This document shows positions 54,360 to 63,953 of a DNA stretch of 64,000 nt, one piece after another. The stretch is from JAMZMI01 sp039970095. GTDB taxonomy: Bacteria; Bacteroidota; Bacteroidia; Cytophagales; Cyclobacteriaceae. The notes below the pieces were generated by a model. That model made no database searches. It saw only the letters and a program-made list of their open reading frames with translations, and was not told the origin of the DNA. The stretch is from NCBI GenBank assembly GCA_039970095.1, contig JBDVMP010000029.1, forward strand, positions 1-64,000. The letters are read 5' to 3'. Position 1 is the first letter of the stretch; each line of letters opens with the position of its first letter. The translations under genes were made by a program, and so were the position numbers.

Positions 54360-55304
54360 CTAAAAGTGATGAAGTAACTCATAGCCCACCCAGGCAGCAA
54401 GCTTCGCCGTACGGCTGTCCTGATCAAATTTGGGGTTCAACTCTACAATATCTGCGCTGATCAGTTTTTTAGAAGCCTTGATAAGGGACAAAGTATTTCT
54501 GACAATGTGAGGCTCAAAACCTAGCGGGGATGGCGCACTCACGCCCGGAGCATAGGCACTGGAAAATCCATCCATATCCACCGTGAGATATATATGATCA
54601 ACCTCAGATATAAAGTTTTCAATAAGGCTGGAAATCTGAGTCCAATTTGCTACCTGAAAAGCATCCATCTCTAAATACTGAACTCCTAGCTGCTCAGCTG
54701 TGGCATAGAGCCCTTTGTGGTTGACCTGAGGCTGAATACCCAAACACAAATAATGAAACTCGTCTGTCTCGCTTGCAATCTGATTAAACGGTGTACCCGA
54801 GTTTCCCCTGCCCTCAACCTGACGCAGGTCAAAATGAGCATCGAGGTTGATGATGCCAACTTTGGATGAAGTCGAAAGGTGTTTTTTTATTCCACGAAAG
54901 TGGGCATAAGCCAAATCGTGCCCACCGCCAAACAAGATGGGCAAGCAGTTTTGATCCAACAGTATTTTCACCTTTTCAGAAATCAAAGCATGAGCCTGCT
55001 CCATATCCTGATCGCCGCAAGACACATTACCACAATCCATCAATGCAGTAGTGTCGCTCAGGTGATTGGCAAAAGTGCTGAGAGCAGTGCGAATAATATC
55101 TGGAGCACCTTTAGCCCCTTCTCGCCCTTGATTGCGCCTCACTCCCTCATCACATTGATACCCTAGAAAAGCAATTTTCTCATCTCCATGAATCAATTCG
55201 GGCTTTTCCAAATCCACAAAATCGACTTTTTGATAGATATAATGTGAATCGAGAGAAAACCGTCCCTTCCAGATATTCTGGTCGGGTCTTGAGTAGTGCG
55301 CCAT
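54360..55304 (-). CDS. hutG: Formimidoylglutamase
   Basis: This 314-residue enzyme of the arginase/agmatinase superfamily hydrolyses N-formimidoyl-glutamate to glutamate and formamide, the last step of this histidine pathway. The manganese ligands are in FGGGHDLAYAHF, NLDAHFDLR and TVDMDGFSSAYAPGVSAPS. Length is normal. It is the last gene of the hut operon, two bases after hutU. Confidence 0.93.
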   Translation of the reverse strand: MAHYSRPDQNIWKGRFSLDSHYIYQKVDFVDLEKPELIHGDEKIAFLGYQCDEGVRRNQGREGAKGAPDIIRTALSTFANHLSDTTALMDCGNVSCGDQDMEQAHALISEKVKILLDQNCLPILFGGGHDLAYAHFRGIKKHLSTSSKVGIINLDAHFDLRQVEGRGNSGTPFNQIASETDEFHYLCLGIQPQVNHKGLYATAEQLGVQYLEMDAFQVANWTQISSLIENFISEVDHIYLTVDMDGFSSAYAPGVSAPSPLGFEPHIVRNTLSLIKASKKLISADIVELNPKFDQDSRTAKLAAWVGYELLHHF

Positions 55305-55306
55305 AC

Positions 55307-57304
55307 TTAGATCAAATTATTCAGAATTTCGTCCTCCACCAACTCTGGCAGTGTCACTTTAAGGTTTGGCGAGCGGTCCATTTCTCTTTTGATAGCAAAA
55401 ATAGCCTCATCGTTTCGCGCCCAGCTGCGGCGGGCAATTCCATTGTTCACGTCGAAGAAAAGCATATTTCGCACCTTTTGGTCTGTCTCATCAGAACCAT
55501 CGAGCAGCATGCCGAAACCACCGTTGCTCACCTCCCCCCAACCTACTCCGCCACCATTGTGAATAGAAACCCAGGTAGCTCCGCGAAAGCTGTCGCCGAT
55601 CACATTGTGAATGGACATATCCGCTGTAAACTGGCTGCCATCATAAATATTGCTCGTTTCCCTGTAAGGAGAATCTGTGCCACTCACATCGTGGTGATCA
55701 CGCCCCAACACCACAGGAGCTGAAATTTCACCACGAGAGATAGCCTCATTAAAAGCCAAAGCTATTTTCGTCCTACCCTCGGCATCTGAATATAGAATAC
55801 GGGCCTGCGAACCTACGACAAGTTTGTTTTGCCCGGCTTCTTCTATCCACCTGATATTGTCCTGCATCTGCTGCTGGATTTCGGTTGGTGCCTTAGCTTT
55901 TATTTCTCTCATTGCTTTAAGTGCAATGGCATCCGTTTTTTCAAGGTCCTGTGGATTTCCGGATGTACAAACCCAACGAAACGGCCCAAAGCCATAATCG
56001 AAGCACATAGGCCCGAGGATATCCTGAACGTAGGACGGGTATCTAAAATCAACACCATTTTCGGCCATGATATCTGCTCCTGCACGGCTCGCCTCCAGCA
56101 GGAAAGCATTGCCATAGTCAAAGAAATAGGTACCCCTTTCTGTATGTGCGTTGATAGCGGCCGATTGCCTTCTTAGCGACTCCTGCACCTTTTCCTTGAA
56201 CTTGTCGGGTTGGGCTTTCATCATCTCGTTTGATTCATCAAAACTCAAACCGCAAGGGTAATAGCCACCAGACCATGGATTATGAAGTGAGGTCTGATCC
56301 GACCCAATATCAACGGTAACATCCGCTTTCAAAAATTCCTCCCACACATCCACCACATTGCCGATGAAGGCGATAGAAACAACCTCCCGTCCTTCCTGAG
56401 CTTTCTTTACCCGTTGGGTCAACACAGAAATATCATCTATCAACTCATCCACCCAGCCCTGCTCATGACGCTTCTTTGCTGCCTTGGGGTTCACCTCAGC
56501 GCACACCGTTACGCAACCGGCAATATTCCCTGCTTTCGGTTGCGCCCCACTCATTCCACCCAGGCCCGCCGTGAGAAATACCCGTCCGGCCGAGCGTTCA
56601 TTTCCAATCTTTTTTCTGAAAGCGTTCATCACAGTGATGGTAGTGCCATGCACGATACCCTGCGGACCGATGTACATATATGAACCGGCTGTCATCTGAC
56701 CATATTGCGTCACACCAAGGGCATTGAACCGCTCCCAGTCGTCCGGTTTGGAATAATTGGGCACCATCATTCCATTCGTCACAATCACGCGAGGAGCAGA
56801 TTTTGACGATGGAAACAAGCCCATAGGGTGGCCGGAGTACATATGCAACGTTTGCTCTTCGGTCACCTCTGAGAGATATTGCATTGTGAGAAGATATTGC
56901 GCCCAATTCTGAAAAACGGCTCCATTGCCTCCATACGTGATCAACTCATGAGGATGCTGAGCTACCCTGGGATCCAGGTTGTTTTGGATCATCAGCATGA
57001 TAGATGCTGCAGCTTCGCACTTTGAAGGGTATTCCGCAATCGGACGAGCATATATTTCATAGTCAGGGCGAAAGCGATACATGTATATGCGGCCATACCG
57101 CTGAAGCTCCTCTGCAAACTCTCCTGCCAGCTCGGCATGCCATTGTCTGGGGAAATAGCGAAGCGCATTCCTGATGGCAAGCTTTTTTTCATCAGCACTA
57201 AGGATATCCTTACGAACCGGCGCATGATTGATTTCCTCATCATAAGGTTTAACAGCGGGCAACTCGCCAGGTATTCCCAAACGTATTTGTTCTTTAAAAT
57301 TCAT
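55307..57304 (-). CDS. hutU: Urocanate hydratase, long form
   Basis: This 665-residue urocanase converts urocanate to imidazolone propionate with tightly bound NAD. Typical blocks are YGGNGAVFQNWAQYLLTM, MYSGHPMGLFPS, VTNGMMVPNYS, MTAGSYMYIGPQGIVHGT and LGGMSGAQPKAGN. The conserved cysteine is in GFGPFRWVCTSG, and the end has IHNGGGVGWGEV. It is about 100 residues longer than the well-studied Pseudomonas enzyme, the form found in Bacteroidota. The gene lies two bases from its neighbours on both sides. Confidence 0.95.
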   Translation of the reverse strand: MNFKEQIRLGIPGELPAVKPYDEEINHAPVRKDILSADEKKLAIRNALRYFPRQWHAELAGEFAEELQRYGRIYMYRFRPDYEIYARPIAEYPSKCEAAASIMLMIQNNLDPRVAQHPHELITYGGNGAVFQNWAQYLLTMQYLSEVTEEQTLHMYSGHPMGLFPSSKSAPRVIVTNGMMVPNYSKPDDWERFNALGVTQYGQMTAGSYMYIGPQGIVHGTTITVMNAFRKKIGNERSAGRVFLTAGLGGMSGAQPKAGNIAGCVTVCAEVNPKAAKKRHEQGWVDELIDDISVLTQRVKKAQEGREVVSIAFIGNVVDVWEEFLKADVTVDIGSDQTSLHNPWSGGYYPCGLSFDESNEMMKAQPDKFKEKVQESLRRQSAAINAHTERGTYFFDYGNAFLLEASRAGADIMAENGVDFRYPSYVQDILGPMCFDYGFGPFRWVCTSGNPQDLEKTDAIALKAMREIKAKAPTEIQQQMQDNIRWIEEAGQNKLVVGSQARILYSDAEGRTKIALAFNEAISRGEISAPVVLGRDHHDVSGTDSPYRETSNIYDGSQFTADMSIHNVIGDSFRGATWVSIHNGGGVGWGEVSNGGFGMLLDGSDETDQKVRNMLFFDVNNGIARRSWARNDEAIFAIKREMDRSPNLKVTLPELVEDEILNNLI

Positions 57305-57306
57305 AA

Positions 57307-58548
57307 TTAATCCTTTTTAAAAACCTGACTTCCATCTTTCCACACTTCCGATGGCGTGAGTTTTCCCTGATGGTATAATATCTCGTTGTAATGATCCGTC
57401 TGGTACAGAACAAAATCGGCTTTCATTCCATTGGACAACACGCCTCTATCGTCGAGCTGAAGGGCCTGGGCAGCTCTGCAGGTGATAGCAGACAGCACCT
57501 CAGCATTGGTCAGTTTTTGGAATGTCGCCAATACGGATGCCTGCATGATCAGGTCTCCCATAGGGGCCGATCCGGGATTCCAATCGCTGGCAATGACCAA
57601 AGACGCGCCGGCATCCAAGAGCTTCCTGGCCGGGGTAAAATCGCACCCCAACCCCATTGAGGCTCCCGGGAGGGCAGTTGCTACAGTATTGCTTTTTGCT
57701 AAAATTTCAATTTCCTTATCCGTACTGGCTTCAAGGTGATCAGCACTGACGGCACCCAACTCGGCAGCCAAGGCTGAGCCCCCGGCATGAAACTGATCAG
57801 CGTGCACTGTTAGCTCAAAACCCTCGGATCTGGCAAAATCAAAATACGGCCTCACCTCTTCAACTGAAAATGCTCCCTGCTCGACAAAGGCATCTATTCG
57901 GTTAGTGAGTTTCTCTGCTTTAATGACAGGAAACAGCTCTCGCATGAGGTAATCCAGATACTTTGTATTGTCACCTAAAAAATCCTTTGGTTTGATATGA
58001 GCAGCCAAACATGTGGAAATCAGGTCGGCATAACTCAGGCCATTGGCAGATTGGATAGACCGGAGCATTTTCAACTCCGCATCAATAGAAAGCCCATAGC
58101 CGCTTTTCACTTCGATGGTGGTAACCCCTTCAGACAAATGTCGGTTAGCCCGAGACACCACGTTTTGGGTTAGAGCATGCTCACTGGCCAGCCTTGTCTG
58201 TGTCACAGTATCCCAGATGCCGCCACCCTTTTCGGCGATTTCCAGGTAAGAACTTCCACCATTTCTGAGTCCAAAATCTCTGGCTCTGGTGCCGCTGTAG
58301 CAGATATGCGTATGCGAATCGATAAACCCGGGCAAGCAAATGACTTCTTCGTTGAATTTGATGATATCGACCTCTCCAGCATATTCTTTTGCCATCTCAT
58401 CAAACACGCCAACTTCCAAAATAAGCCCGTACTCTATGAGTATTGCTCCTTCAGTGATAACATGAAGTTCTTCATCTCGAAAAGGCCCTTTGTGAGGAAC
58501 CAGGTCCATGGGCAGGAGTTGTTTGAATGGTCCGATGAGCTGTTTCAT
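57307..58548 (-). CDS. hutI: Imidazolonepropionase
   Basis: This 413-residue amidohydrolase opens imidazolone propionate to N-formimidoyl-glutamate. The metal-binding HxH is in FIDSHTHICYSG. Further ligands and substrate residues are in TTIEVKSGYGLS, LTVHADQFHAGGSALAAELGA with SADHLE, and the Asp in VIASDWNPGSAPM. It is a member of the single-metal HutI group. The gene lies six bases after hutH and two before hutU. Confidence 0.95.
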   Translation of the reverse strand: MKQLIGPFKQLLPMDLVPHKGPFRDEELHVITEGAILIEYGLILEVGVFDEMAKEYAGEVDIIKFNEEVICLPGFIDSHTHICYSGTRARDFGLRNGGSSYLEIAEKGGGIWDTVTQTRLASEHALTQNVVSRANRHLSEGVTTIEVKSGYGLSIDAELKMLRSIQSANGLSYADLISTCLAAHIKPKDFLGDNTKYLDYLMRELFPVIKAEKLTNRIDAFVEQGAFSVEEVRPYFDFARSEGFELTVHADQFHAGGSALAAELGAVSADHLEASTDKEIEILAKSNTVATALPGASMGLGCDFTPARKLLDAGASLVIASDWNPGSAPMGDLIMQASVLATFQKLTNAEVLSAITCRAAQALQLDDRGVLSNGMKADFVLYQTDHYNEILYHQGKLTPSEVWKDGSQVFKKD

Positions 58549-58554
58549 AAATCT

Positions 58555-60126
58555 CTAATATGTATCAAAAGTTGATTCGAAGGGAATTTCGAAATTGATA
58601 TTTTCTCTGACAGCAACTTGCTTCCCCAGCTTTTTTAATTCACCAGACCGAACCAGATCAATGGATTCCTCCATTATCCCATACATAATCTGATCTTCTT
58701 CTATATGGGCTACTTTGGATCGAACATGCTCGTGTATTGCAGTCATCATTTTACCGGACTTCAACGGCTGATGAAAATCTAAAGCCTGTGCAGCGCACAT
58801 CAATTCCACTCCAAGAATTTTTTCGGTATTTTCCACCACTTTCATTGCTTTTCGAGCCCCTATTGACCCCATACTCACATGATCCTCCTGCCCGAGAGAA
58901 GTAGGAATACTATCTGCACTGGATGGAAAGCAAAGACCTTTATTTTCACTGGCCAGCGCCGCAGAAGTGTATTGTACGATCATGAACCCGGAGTTGGTCC
59001 CTGTTTCTTTCATCAACAACTTTGGTACACCCGGGGTGTCTCCCTCCAGCGAAAGATAAACCCTGCGATCCGAGATATTACCAACTTCGGATGCGGCAAG
59101 ACAAGCGTAATCAATAGGCAAGGCCAAAGGCTGTCCATGAAAATTACCTCCACTTATAGTCAAGTCCCTATTGATAATCACAGGGTTATCGGTAACTGAG
59201 TTGAGCTCCAGTTCAACTGCTTCTTTCAAATGCAACCACGCCGTTCTGGATGCTCCGTGTACCTGAGGCATGCACCTGAGGGAATATGGATCCTGAACCC
59301 GTGCGCAGTTAGAATGTGAATGAACCACCTCCGAATCCAGAAGCAACTTCTGTACGGAAGCAGCCACAAACTGATTGGCCGGATATGGTCGCAACTGATG
59401 CAGTTCCGTAGAAAAGGGCTTAACCGACCCCAGTAGTCCCTCTATCATCATTGCTCCAGTGATATCTGCATTGGACAAAACATTGTGCAGCCGCTCAACC
59501 AACTGAACTGCATGTGCAGCAATGAATTGAGTTCCGTTGATCAGCGCCAACCCCTCTTTGGGAGAAAGATCTATCGGCTCCAGACCGGTCTTTTGAAACA
59601 GTTCGGGGGTTTCCATTTTCTGGCCTTGAAAACTCACTTTACCCAAACCAATAAGCGGAAGAAATAGATGTGAAAGCGGCGCTAAATCTCCTGAGGCACC
59701 AACCGATCCTTGCGAAGGGACCATAGGTATTGCATCATTTTCGATGTGCCAAATGACACGATTTAAAGTCTCAGGGTTGATTCCTGAAAACCCTTTAGCC
59801 AAAGCGTGAACCTTAAGAATGAGCATAAGCTTGGCCGTTTGTGCATCAATCGGCTCCCCAACTCCTACGGCATGACTCATCAGAATATTTCGCTGAAGTT
59901 TGGTTGTTTCGCTGGCCGATACCCTAGTCGTGCACAATGGCCCAAATCCCGTATTGATTCCATACACACCTGCAGCACCTGCAGCAATCTCTTTTACCGT
60001 TTCGAAACTGGACTGAACCTTCTCCAGTACACCTTTAACCAAAACTCCTTTGCACTCACCCGTGGCAATTTTCAGCGCAATGCCTGAGGTCAAATGGTGC
60101 TTTCCGTATTCAAAAGTCTCTTTCAT
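58555..60126 (-). CDS. hutH: Histidine ammonia-lyase
   Basis: This 523-residue enzyme removes ammonia from histidine to give urocanate. The self-made MIO cofactor comes from Ala144-Ser145-Gly146 in GSVGASGDLAPLSH. Other family blocks are GINTGFGPL, RVQDPYSLRCMPQVHGA, NPVIINRDLTISGGNFHGQ and a C-terminal QEDHVSMGSIGARK. I use the ATG at 60126; the in-frame ATG at 60141 lies inside the promoter box. It is the first gene of the hut operon. Confidence 0.95.
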   Translation of the reverse strand: MKETFEYGKHHLTSGIALKIATGECKGVLVKGVLEKVQSSFETVKEIAAGAAGVYGINTGFGPLCTTRVSASETTKLQRNILMSHAVGVGEPIDAQTAKLMLILKVHALAKGFSGINPETLNRVIWHIENDAIPMVPSQGSVGASGDLAPLSHLFLPLIGLGKVSFQGQKMETPELFQKTGLEPIDLSPKEGLALINGTQFIAAHAVQLVERLHNVLSNADITGAMMIEGLLGSVKPFSTELHQLRPYPANQFVAASVQKLLLDSEVVHSHSNCARVQDPYSLRCMPQVHGASRTAWLHLKEAVELELNSVTDNPVIINRDLTISGGNFHGQPLALPIDYACLAASEVGNISDRRVYLSLEGDTPGVPKLLMKETGTNSGFMIVQYTSAALASENKGLCFPSSADSIPTSLGQEDHVSMGSIGARKAMKVVENTEKILGVELMCAAQALDFHQPLKSGKMMTAIHEHVRSKVAHIEEDQIMYGIMEESIDLVRSGELKKLGKQVAVRENINFEIPFESTFDTY

Positions 60127-60138
60127 CAATGTGATTAT

Positions 60139-60146
60139 CAAAAGTA
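60139..60146 (-). promoter_or_regulatory. Candidate -7 box for the hut operon
   Basis: Read on the minus strand this is TACTTTTG, an exact TAnnTTTG match, 12 bases before the hutH ATG at 60126. It partly supports the shorter hutH start. Confidence 0.4.
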
Positions 60147-60152
60147 GTATTC

Positions 60153-60180
60153 AAAATTATGAACTAGTTTTAATAATTAT
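60153..60180. promoter_or_regulatory. Candidate LysR-type operator in the hutH-lysR gap
   Basis: AAAATTAT (60153-60160) and ATAATTAT (60173-60180) are inverted with one mismatch and a 12-base spacer. It lies between divergent hutH and the LysR gene, just upstream of the hut -7 box, where LysR proteins usually bind. A/T richness of the region weakens the case. Confidence 0.35.
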
Positions 60181-60210
60181 AAATACCATTTCAGTCAACA
60201 ATCAATAACC

Positions 60211-61104
60211 ATGAGTTATCAAATAGAATTTCGACATCTAAAATATTTTCAGGCTGTAGCCGAAGAGCTCAACTTCAGGAAAGCCTCTGAAAAACTGTTC
60301 ATTTCTCAGCCCGGTCTGAGCAGGCAGATCAAGCAGATGGAGGATTTGCTTGACGCTCAATTATTTGAAAGGACGAAACGAAATGTAAAACTGACGCAGG
60401 CAGGTTTCTATCTCAAATCCGAAGCAGACTTCATATTTAACCGCCTGGATGTGATTCTGAGGCAAACACACCTCATTTCTAAAGGAGAGTCCGGGGAGTT
60501 GAGAATTGGCTTTGTGGGGTCGGCCATACACGGTGTACTTCCATCTTTCATGCTGAAGCTGAATGAGAAGTTTCCAAATATCCATACGTCTCTCAGTGAA
60601 TTGGCCAACCTGGAGCAAATAGAAGCAATAAGCAATGACAAACTTGACATTGGGTTTGTGCGGGTTTCGCATGTTCCAGAGGCTTTGAATATCTGCTCAG
60701 TCCATGAGGAGTCTTTCTCTTTGGTTCTCCCAGAAAGCCATCAATTAAATATCAAGGACTTCCAACACATTGGTCAGTTGAAAACGGAGAAATTTATATT
60801 ATTTTCCAGCGATTACAGTCCCGAATATTATGACAAAATCGTCAGCATTTGTCGAGATCGAGGGTTTGAACCAGAGGTTTCACATAAGTCAGTACACGCT
60901 TTTACTATTTTTAAACTTGTGGAAAACCATCTTGGTATTGCCATTGTACCTACGAGTTTACTGGACGGATACAATCTAAAAATTAAGTCTATTGCGCTAA
61001 ACAGGATACCTCAAAAAACCACCCTGTCGGTAATCTGGAAAAAGGACAACCGCAACAACACCGTGAAAAACGCGATTCAACTATTGACTAATGATTCTCA
61101 ATAA
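60211..61104 (+). CDS. LysR family regulator, probably of the hut operon
   Basis: This 297-residue regulator has an N-terminal winged helix-turn-helix (residues 5-65: FRHLKYFQAVAEELNFRKASE, LFISQPGLSRQIKQMEDLL, LFERTKRNVKLTQAG). A periplasmic-binding-protein-like effector domain follows (residues 90-297: LRIGFVGSAIHGVLPSFML and so on). It is divergent from hutH with an 84-base gap, the classical arrangement for a LysR regulator and its target. Urocanate or histidine is the natural guess as effector. Its 3' end overlaps the convergent OmpA gene by 17 bases. Confidence 0.9.
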   Translation: MSYQIEFRHLKYFQAVAEELNFRKASEKLFISQPGLSRQIKQMEDLLDAQLFERTKRNVKLTQAGFYLKSEADFIFNRLDVILRQTHLISKGESGELRIGFVGSAIHGVLPSFMLKLNEKFPNIHTSLSELANLEQIEAISNDKLDIGFVRVSHVPEALNICSVHEESFSLVLPESHQLNIKDFQHIGQLKTEKFILFSSDYSPEYYDKIVSICRDRGFEPEVSHKSVHAFTIFKLVENHLGIAIVPTSLLDGYNLKIKSIALNRIPQKTTLSVIWKKDNRNNTVKNAIQLLTNDSQ

Positions 61105-63034
61105 CTTCCACGTTTGATGCATTTTCTGTTACAGCAAATTCGGTTCTACGGTTTCGTTGATGCTCTTCCTTAGAGCAAGGAACGCCGTTACTACATTGGT
61201 TTACCAACTTGGTTTCACCATAGCCCTTGGCAGTAATCCGCTCCGCAGCAATTCCCTGTTCGATGATATATGCAACAGCTGACTCAGCCCTTCTTTGCGA
61301 TAATCGTTGGTTGTAACTATCACTACCACGTGAGTCTGTATGGGAGCTCAACTCAATTTTAATGTCCGGATTCTCAATTAAAATAGTTACAAGCTTGTCT
61401 AGTTCTATTGCTGCATCGGACCGAATATCTGACTTATTGAGGTCGTAATAAATGTTTTCAAGTTCGATAGCCTTCCCTATTTCGATTCTCTCGAGTGGAA
61501 TTTCATAAAACAAGGTGTCTTCATCTAAACTTTCTCCAACTTCAAAAGAGATACTGTTGGTGAAGTGTTCATGGTGATGCCCAACAGCATGATATGACAT
61601 ATTCTCGAGGGTGATGTAGTGAGCCGTGCTATCCGGCAATTTCTCGAATATCACAGTGTCCTTTGTGATATTGTCCAAAATGTTAATATTGGCGTTAGAA
61701 ATAATCTCACCCGTTTCAGCATCTACCGCCTTGACAACCACCACATATTTAGGAATGATCTCCGTGTAAGTAAAACGATAAATATCATCATTGCCTTTTC
61801 CTCCGGGGCGATTACTGGAATAGTAACCCACGTTTCCGCTGCGGATGAGTGCAAAATCATCAAATTCAGAATTCAACGGCTGCCCCATGTTTTCAGGCTC
61901 TGCGTTTTTATCATTCAGATTGATTCTGTAAATATCCAATCCACCTAATCCCAAGTGACCTTTTGAGGCAAAGTAAAGCACAGTATCCTGAAATATAAAT
62001 GGGAACATTTCTTCAACCTCCGTGTTGACCTTTGATCCCATATTTTGTGGAGTAGTCCACTGTCCATCCACAAAGTCGGAATAAAAAATATCTGTTTTGC
62101 CAAGGCTACCAGGCATGTCTGAGGCAAAATAGAGCCTTTTATCATCGCTGGACATAGTGGGGTGACCTACAGAATATTCATCACTATTAAAGGGGAGTTC
62201 TTTAGGAATAGACCACTTGTCTTTTCCTTCGAGTGTTTCTGAGTAAAACAATTTGAGGTGATTCACACCCTGATCACTCAAGGTCCTGCGTCCCTTATTA
62301 AAGTTATTTCGGGTAAAGATTATTTTGTTATCACCTCCAAAAAAGACGGCTGGGCCTTCATGATAGTAAGTGTTTATTCTTTTACTAAAGCTTGAAAAGT
62401 AATCCTCAGTGCTATCCACATTTTGAGTGTAATAAAGATCCAAATAGTACGATTCATCCCAGTAGTATTTACTTTGAGGGAGTATTCTTTCTATCTCACG
62501 GCTGGAAACGAAAACAATTCCATCCTTGTAGTATGTAGGACTAAAATCGGCTTCTGACGAGTTAATAACGAGGTTTTCCATAAAATAGGCTGCCGTATCT
62601 ATTCTTATTTCCGAAACCTTATCAGCCTGATCGATACGCTCAACAGAAGTCCCTATTTCTTCAGCAACTTGCTTGGCTTTCCTGTAGTCACCATGCAAAA
62701 TCAGTACCTGAGCATAGTTGGCTTTGTCCTGTTTGGTCATTACAGGCTTGCCCTCAACTTTACTATACCATGCAAACGCTTCGTCGTTGTTATTGATAAG
62801 TCGGTAGCTATCTGCGATCCTAAGTGAAATAAAATCCGTTTCATGATCGCTGATTTCCATGGCTTTCTTGTATTCCTCTATGGCTTTCACATATACAAAA
62901 GAGTTGTACAAGCCATTGGCTTTACCCATGGTACGATCGTACTTCTTAGGTATTTCCTTATCCTGAGCGAGCAAAACATTGGCCGTCAGTGCCCCTAACA
63001 GCACTGCAAAAAGAACATTCTTGATCATGACCAT
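61088..63034 (-). CDS. TPR-PD40-OmpA envelope protein (T9SS-associated, PorE-like architecture)
   Basis: This 648-residue protein has a signal peptide (VLFAVLLGALTANVLLAQ) and TPR-like helices (residues about 30-135, including FVYVKAIEEYKKAMEISD). A PD40/WD40-type propeller follows (about 155-420: FSPTYYKDGIVFVSSRE, GHPTMSSDDKRLYFASDMPG, GYYSSNRPGGKGNDDIYRF). Then come a carboxypeptidase-regulatory-like strand region (VVKAVDAETGEIISNANINI) and a C-terminal OmpA peptidoglycan-binding domain (SSHTDSRGSDSYNQRLSQRRAES). This order matches PorE-type proteins of the type IX system. It has no lipobox, unlike PorE of Porphyromonas. It begins one base after the PorP/SprF gene ends. Confidence 0.9.
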   Translation of the reverse strand: MVMIKNVLFAVLLGALTANVLLAQDKEIPKKYDRTMGKANGLYNSFVYVKAIEEYKKAMEISDHETDFISLRIADSYRLINNNDEAFAWYSKVEGKPVMTKQDKANYAQVLILHGDYRKAKQVAEEIGTSVERIDQADKVSEIRIDTAAYFMENLVINSSEADFSPTYYKDGIVFVSSREIERILPQSKYYWDESYYLDLYYTQNVDSTEDYFSSFSKRINTYYHEGPAVFFGGDNKIIFTRNNFNKGRRTLSDQGVNHLKLFYSETLEGKDKWSIPKELPFNSDEYSVGHPTMSSDDKRLYFASDMPGSLGKTDIFYSDFVDGQWTTPQNMGSKVNTEVEEMFPFIFQDTVLYFASKGHLGLGGLDIYRINLNDKNAEPENMGQPLNSEFDDFALIRSGNVGYYSSNRPGGKGNDDIYRFTYTEIIPKYVVVVKAVDAETGEIISNANINILDNITKDTVIFEKLPDSTAHYITLENMSYHAVGHHHEHFTNSISFEVGESLDEDTLFYEIPLERIEIGKAIELENIYYDLNKSDIRSDAAIELDKLVTILIENPDIKIELSSHTDSRGSDSYNQRLSQRRAESAVAYIIEQGIAAERITAKGYGETKLVNQCSNGVPCSKEEHQRNRRTEFAVTENASNVEVIENH

Positions 63035-63035
63035 A

Positions 63036-63953
63036 TTAAAAATACCTTGGAGTTAAAACTTTAGATGTTGGGAAATCAAATATGAAATTGAGCATAATCT
63101 CATGTGAGGTTCTATTAAGATCATTGTTGTTCAAATCAAAGGCGTAACCAATTTGCCATTGAGAGCCTAGTTGCAATGCGGCAAGTAAACTATTACTCTC
63201 CTTCCAGCGATGACTGATCCCCAGCCAAAGTATGTTTTTAAGCAAAATGTTCATATTGAGATCAATCTGTGCAGGAGCATTGGCTACTGCTTTGATCAGT
63301 GTATTAGGTTTCAGAACAATATCATTAGGTAATACAAATGCATATCCCGCCGTGATATAATAGTGTCTGACAAGTCTGCTGTTAGTGTCAAAGTCTCTCG
63401 AACCGTATTTACTTTTGAACAACTGAGGGGATGATAGTCCGACATAAAAAACATCCGAGTGCAAAAGTAAGCCAGCACCAGAGTTGAACTTGAATGCGTT
63501 ATTATTTGCCAGAAGTGGATCTCCTCCATCATCTACCGTATTATCAAAAAGGAAATTTTGGTTCAGCTGATGAAAGTTGGCCTGAATCCCAAATGATAAC
63601 TTAATATCCTTTACGATTCCGATTCGATAGGCATAGCTGAAATAACCGGTATGTTCTTTTTTGACACCTATTACATCACGATATATTAATGCCCCCAGGG
63701 AAATAGGTTTGTACCTCAAAGGACCATGAACACTGACAAACTGAGTGGATGGAGCGCCTTCTATACCCACCCACTGATGGCGGGTAAGCATACTGGCACT
63801 GATTCCATTGTGAATACCTGCATAGGCAGGATTCATCGCCAATCCATTGTACATGTACTGTGTGATCATGAACTGCTGCTGAGCTTCAGCTCTGAAAACC
63901 TGAAAACAACATGCAACCAGCGATATGAATATTATCTTTTTCATAAGACGCAT
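63036..63953 (-). CDS. PorP/SprF family type IX secretion membrane protein
   Basis: This 305-residue outer-membrane barrel protein has a signal peptide (IIFISLVACCFQVFRAEAQ) and the family start QFMITQYMYNGLAMNPAYAG. Beta strands cover the rest, ending in an aromatic residue (LTPRYF), as usual for outer-membrane barrels. PorP/SprF proteins anchor secreted T9SS adhesins with type B sorting domains at the cell surface. The ATG at 63953 shares its A with the TGA stop of the upstream gene, so translation is coupled to it. Confidence 0.9.
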   Translation of the reverse strand: MRLMKKIIFISLVACCFQVFRAEAQQQFMITQYMYNGLAMNPAYAGIHNGISASMLTRHQWVGIEGAPSTQFVSVHGPLRYKPISLGALIYRDVIGVKKEHTGYFSYAYRIGIVKDIKLSFGIQANFHQLNQNFLFDNTVDDGGDPLLANNNAFKFNSGAGLLLHSDVFYVGLSSPQLFKSKYGSRDFDTNSRLVRHYYITAGYAFVLPNDIVLKPNTLIKAVANAPAQIDLNMNILLKNILWLGISHRWKESNSLLAALQLGSQWQIGYAFDLNNNDLNRTSHEIMLNFIFDFPTSKVLTPRYF

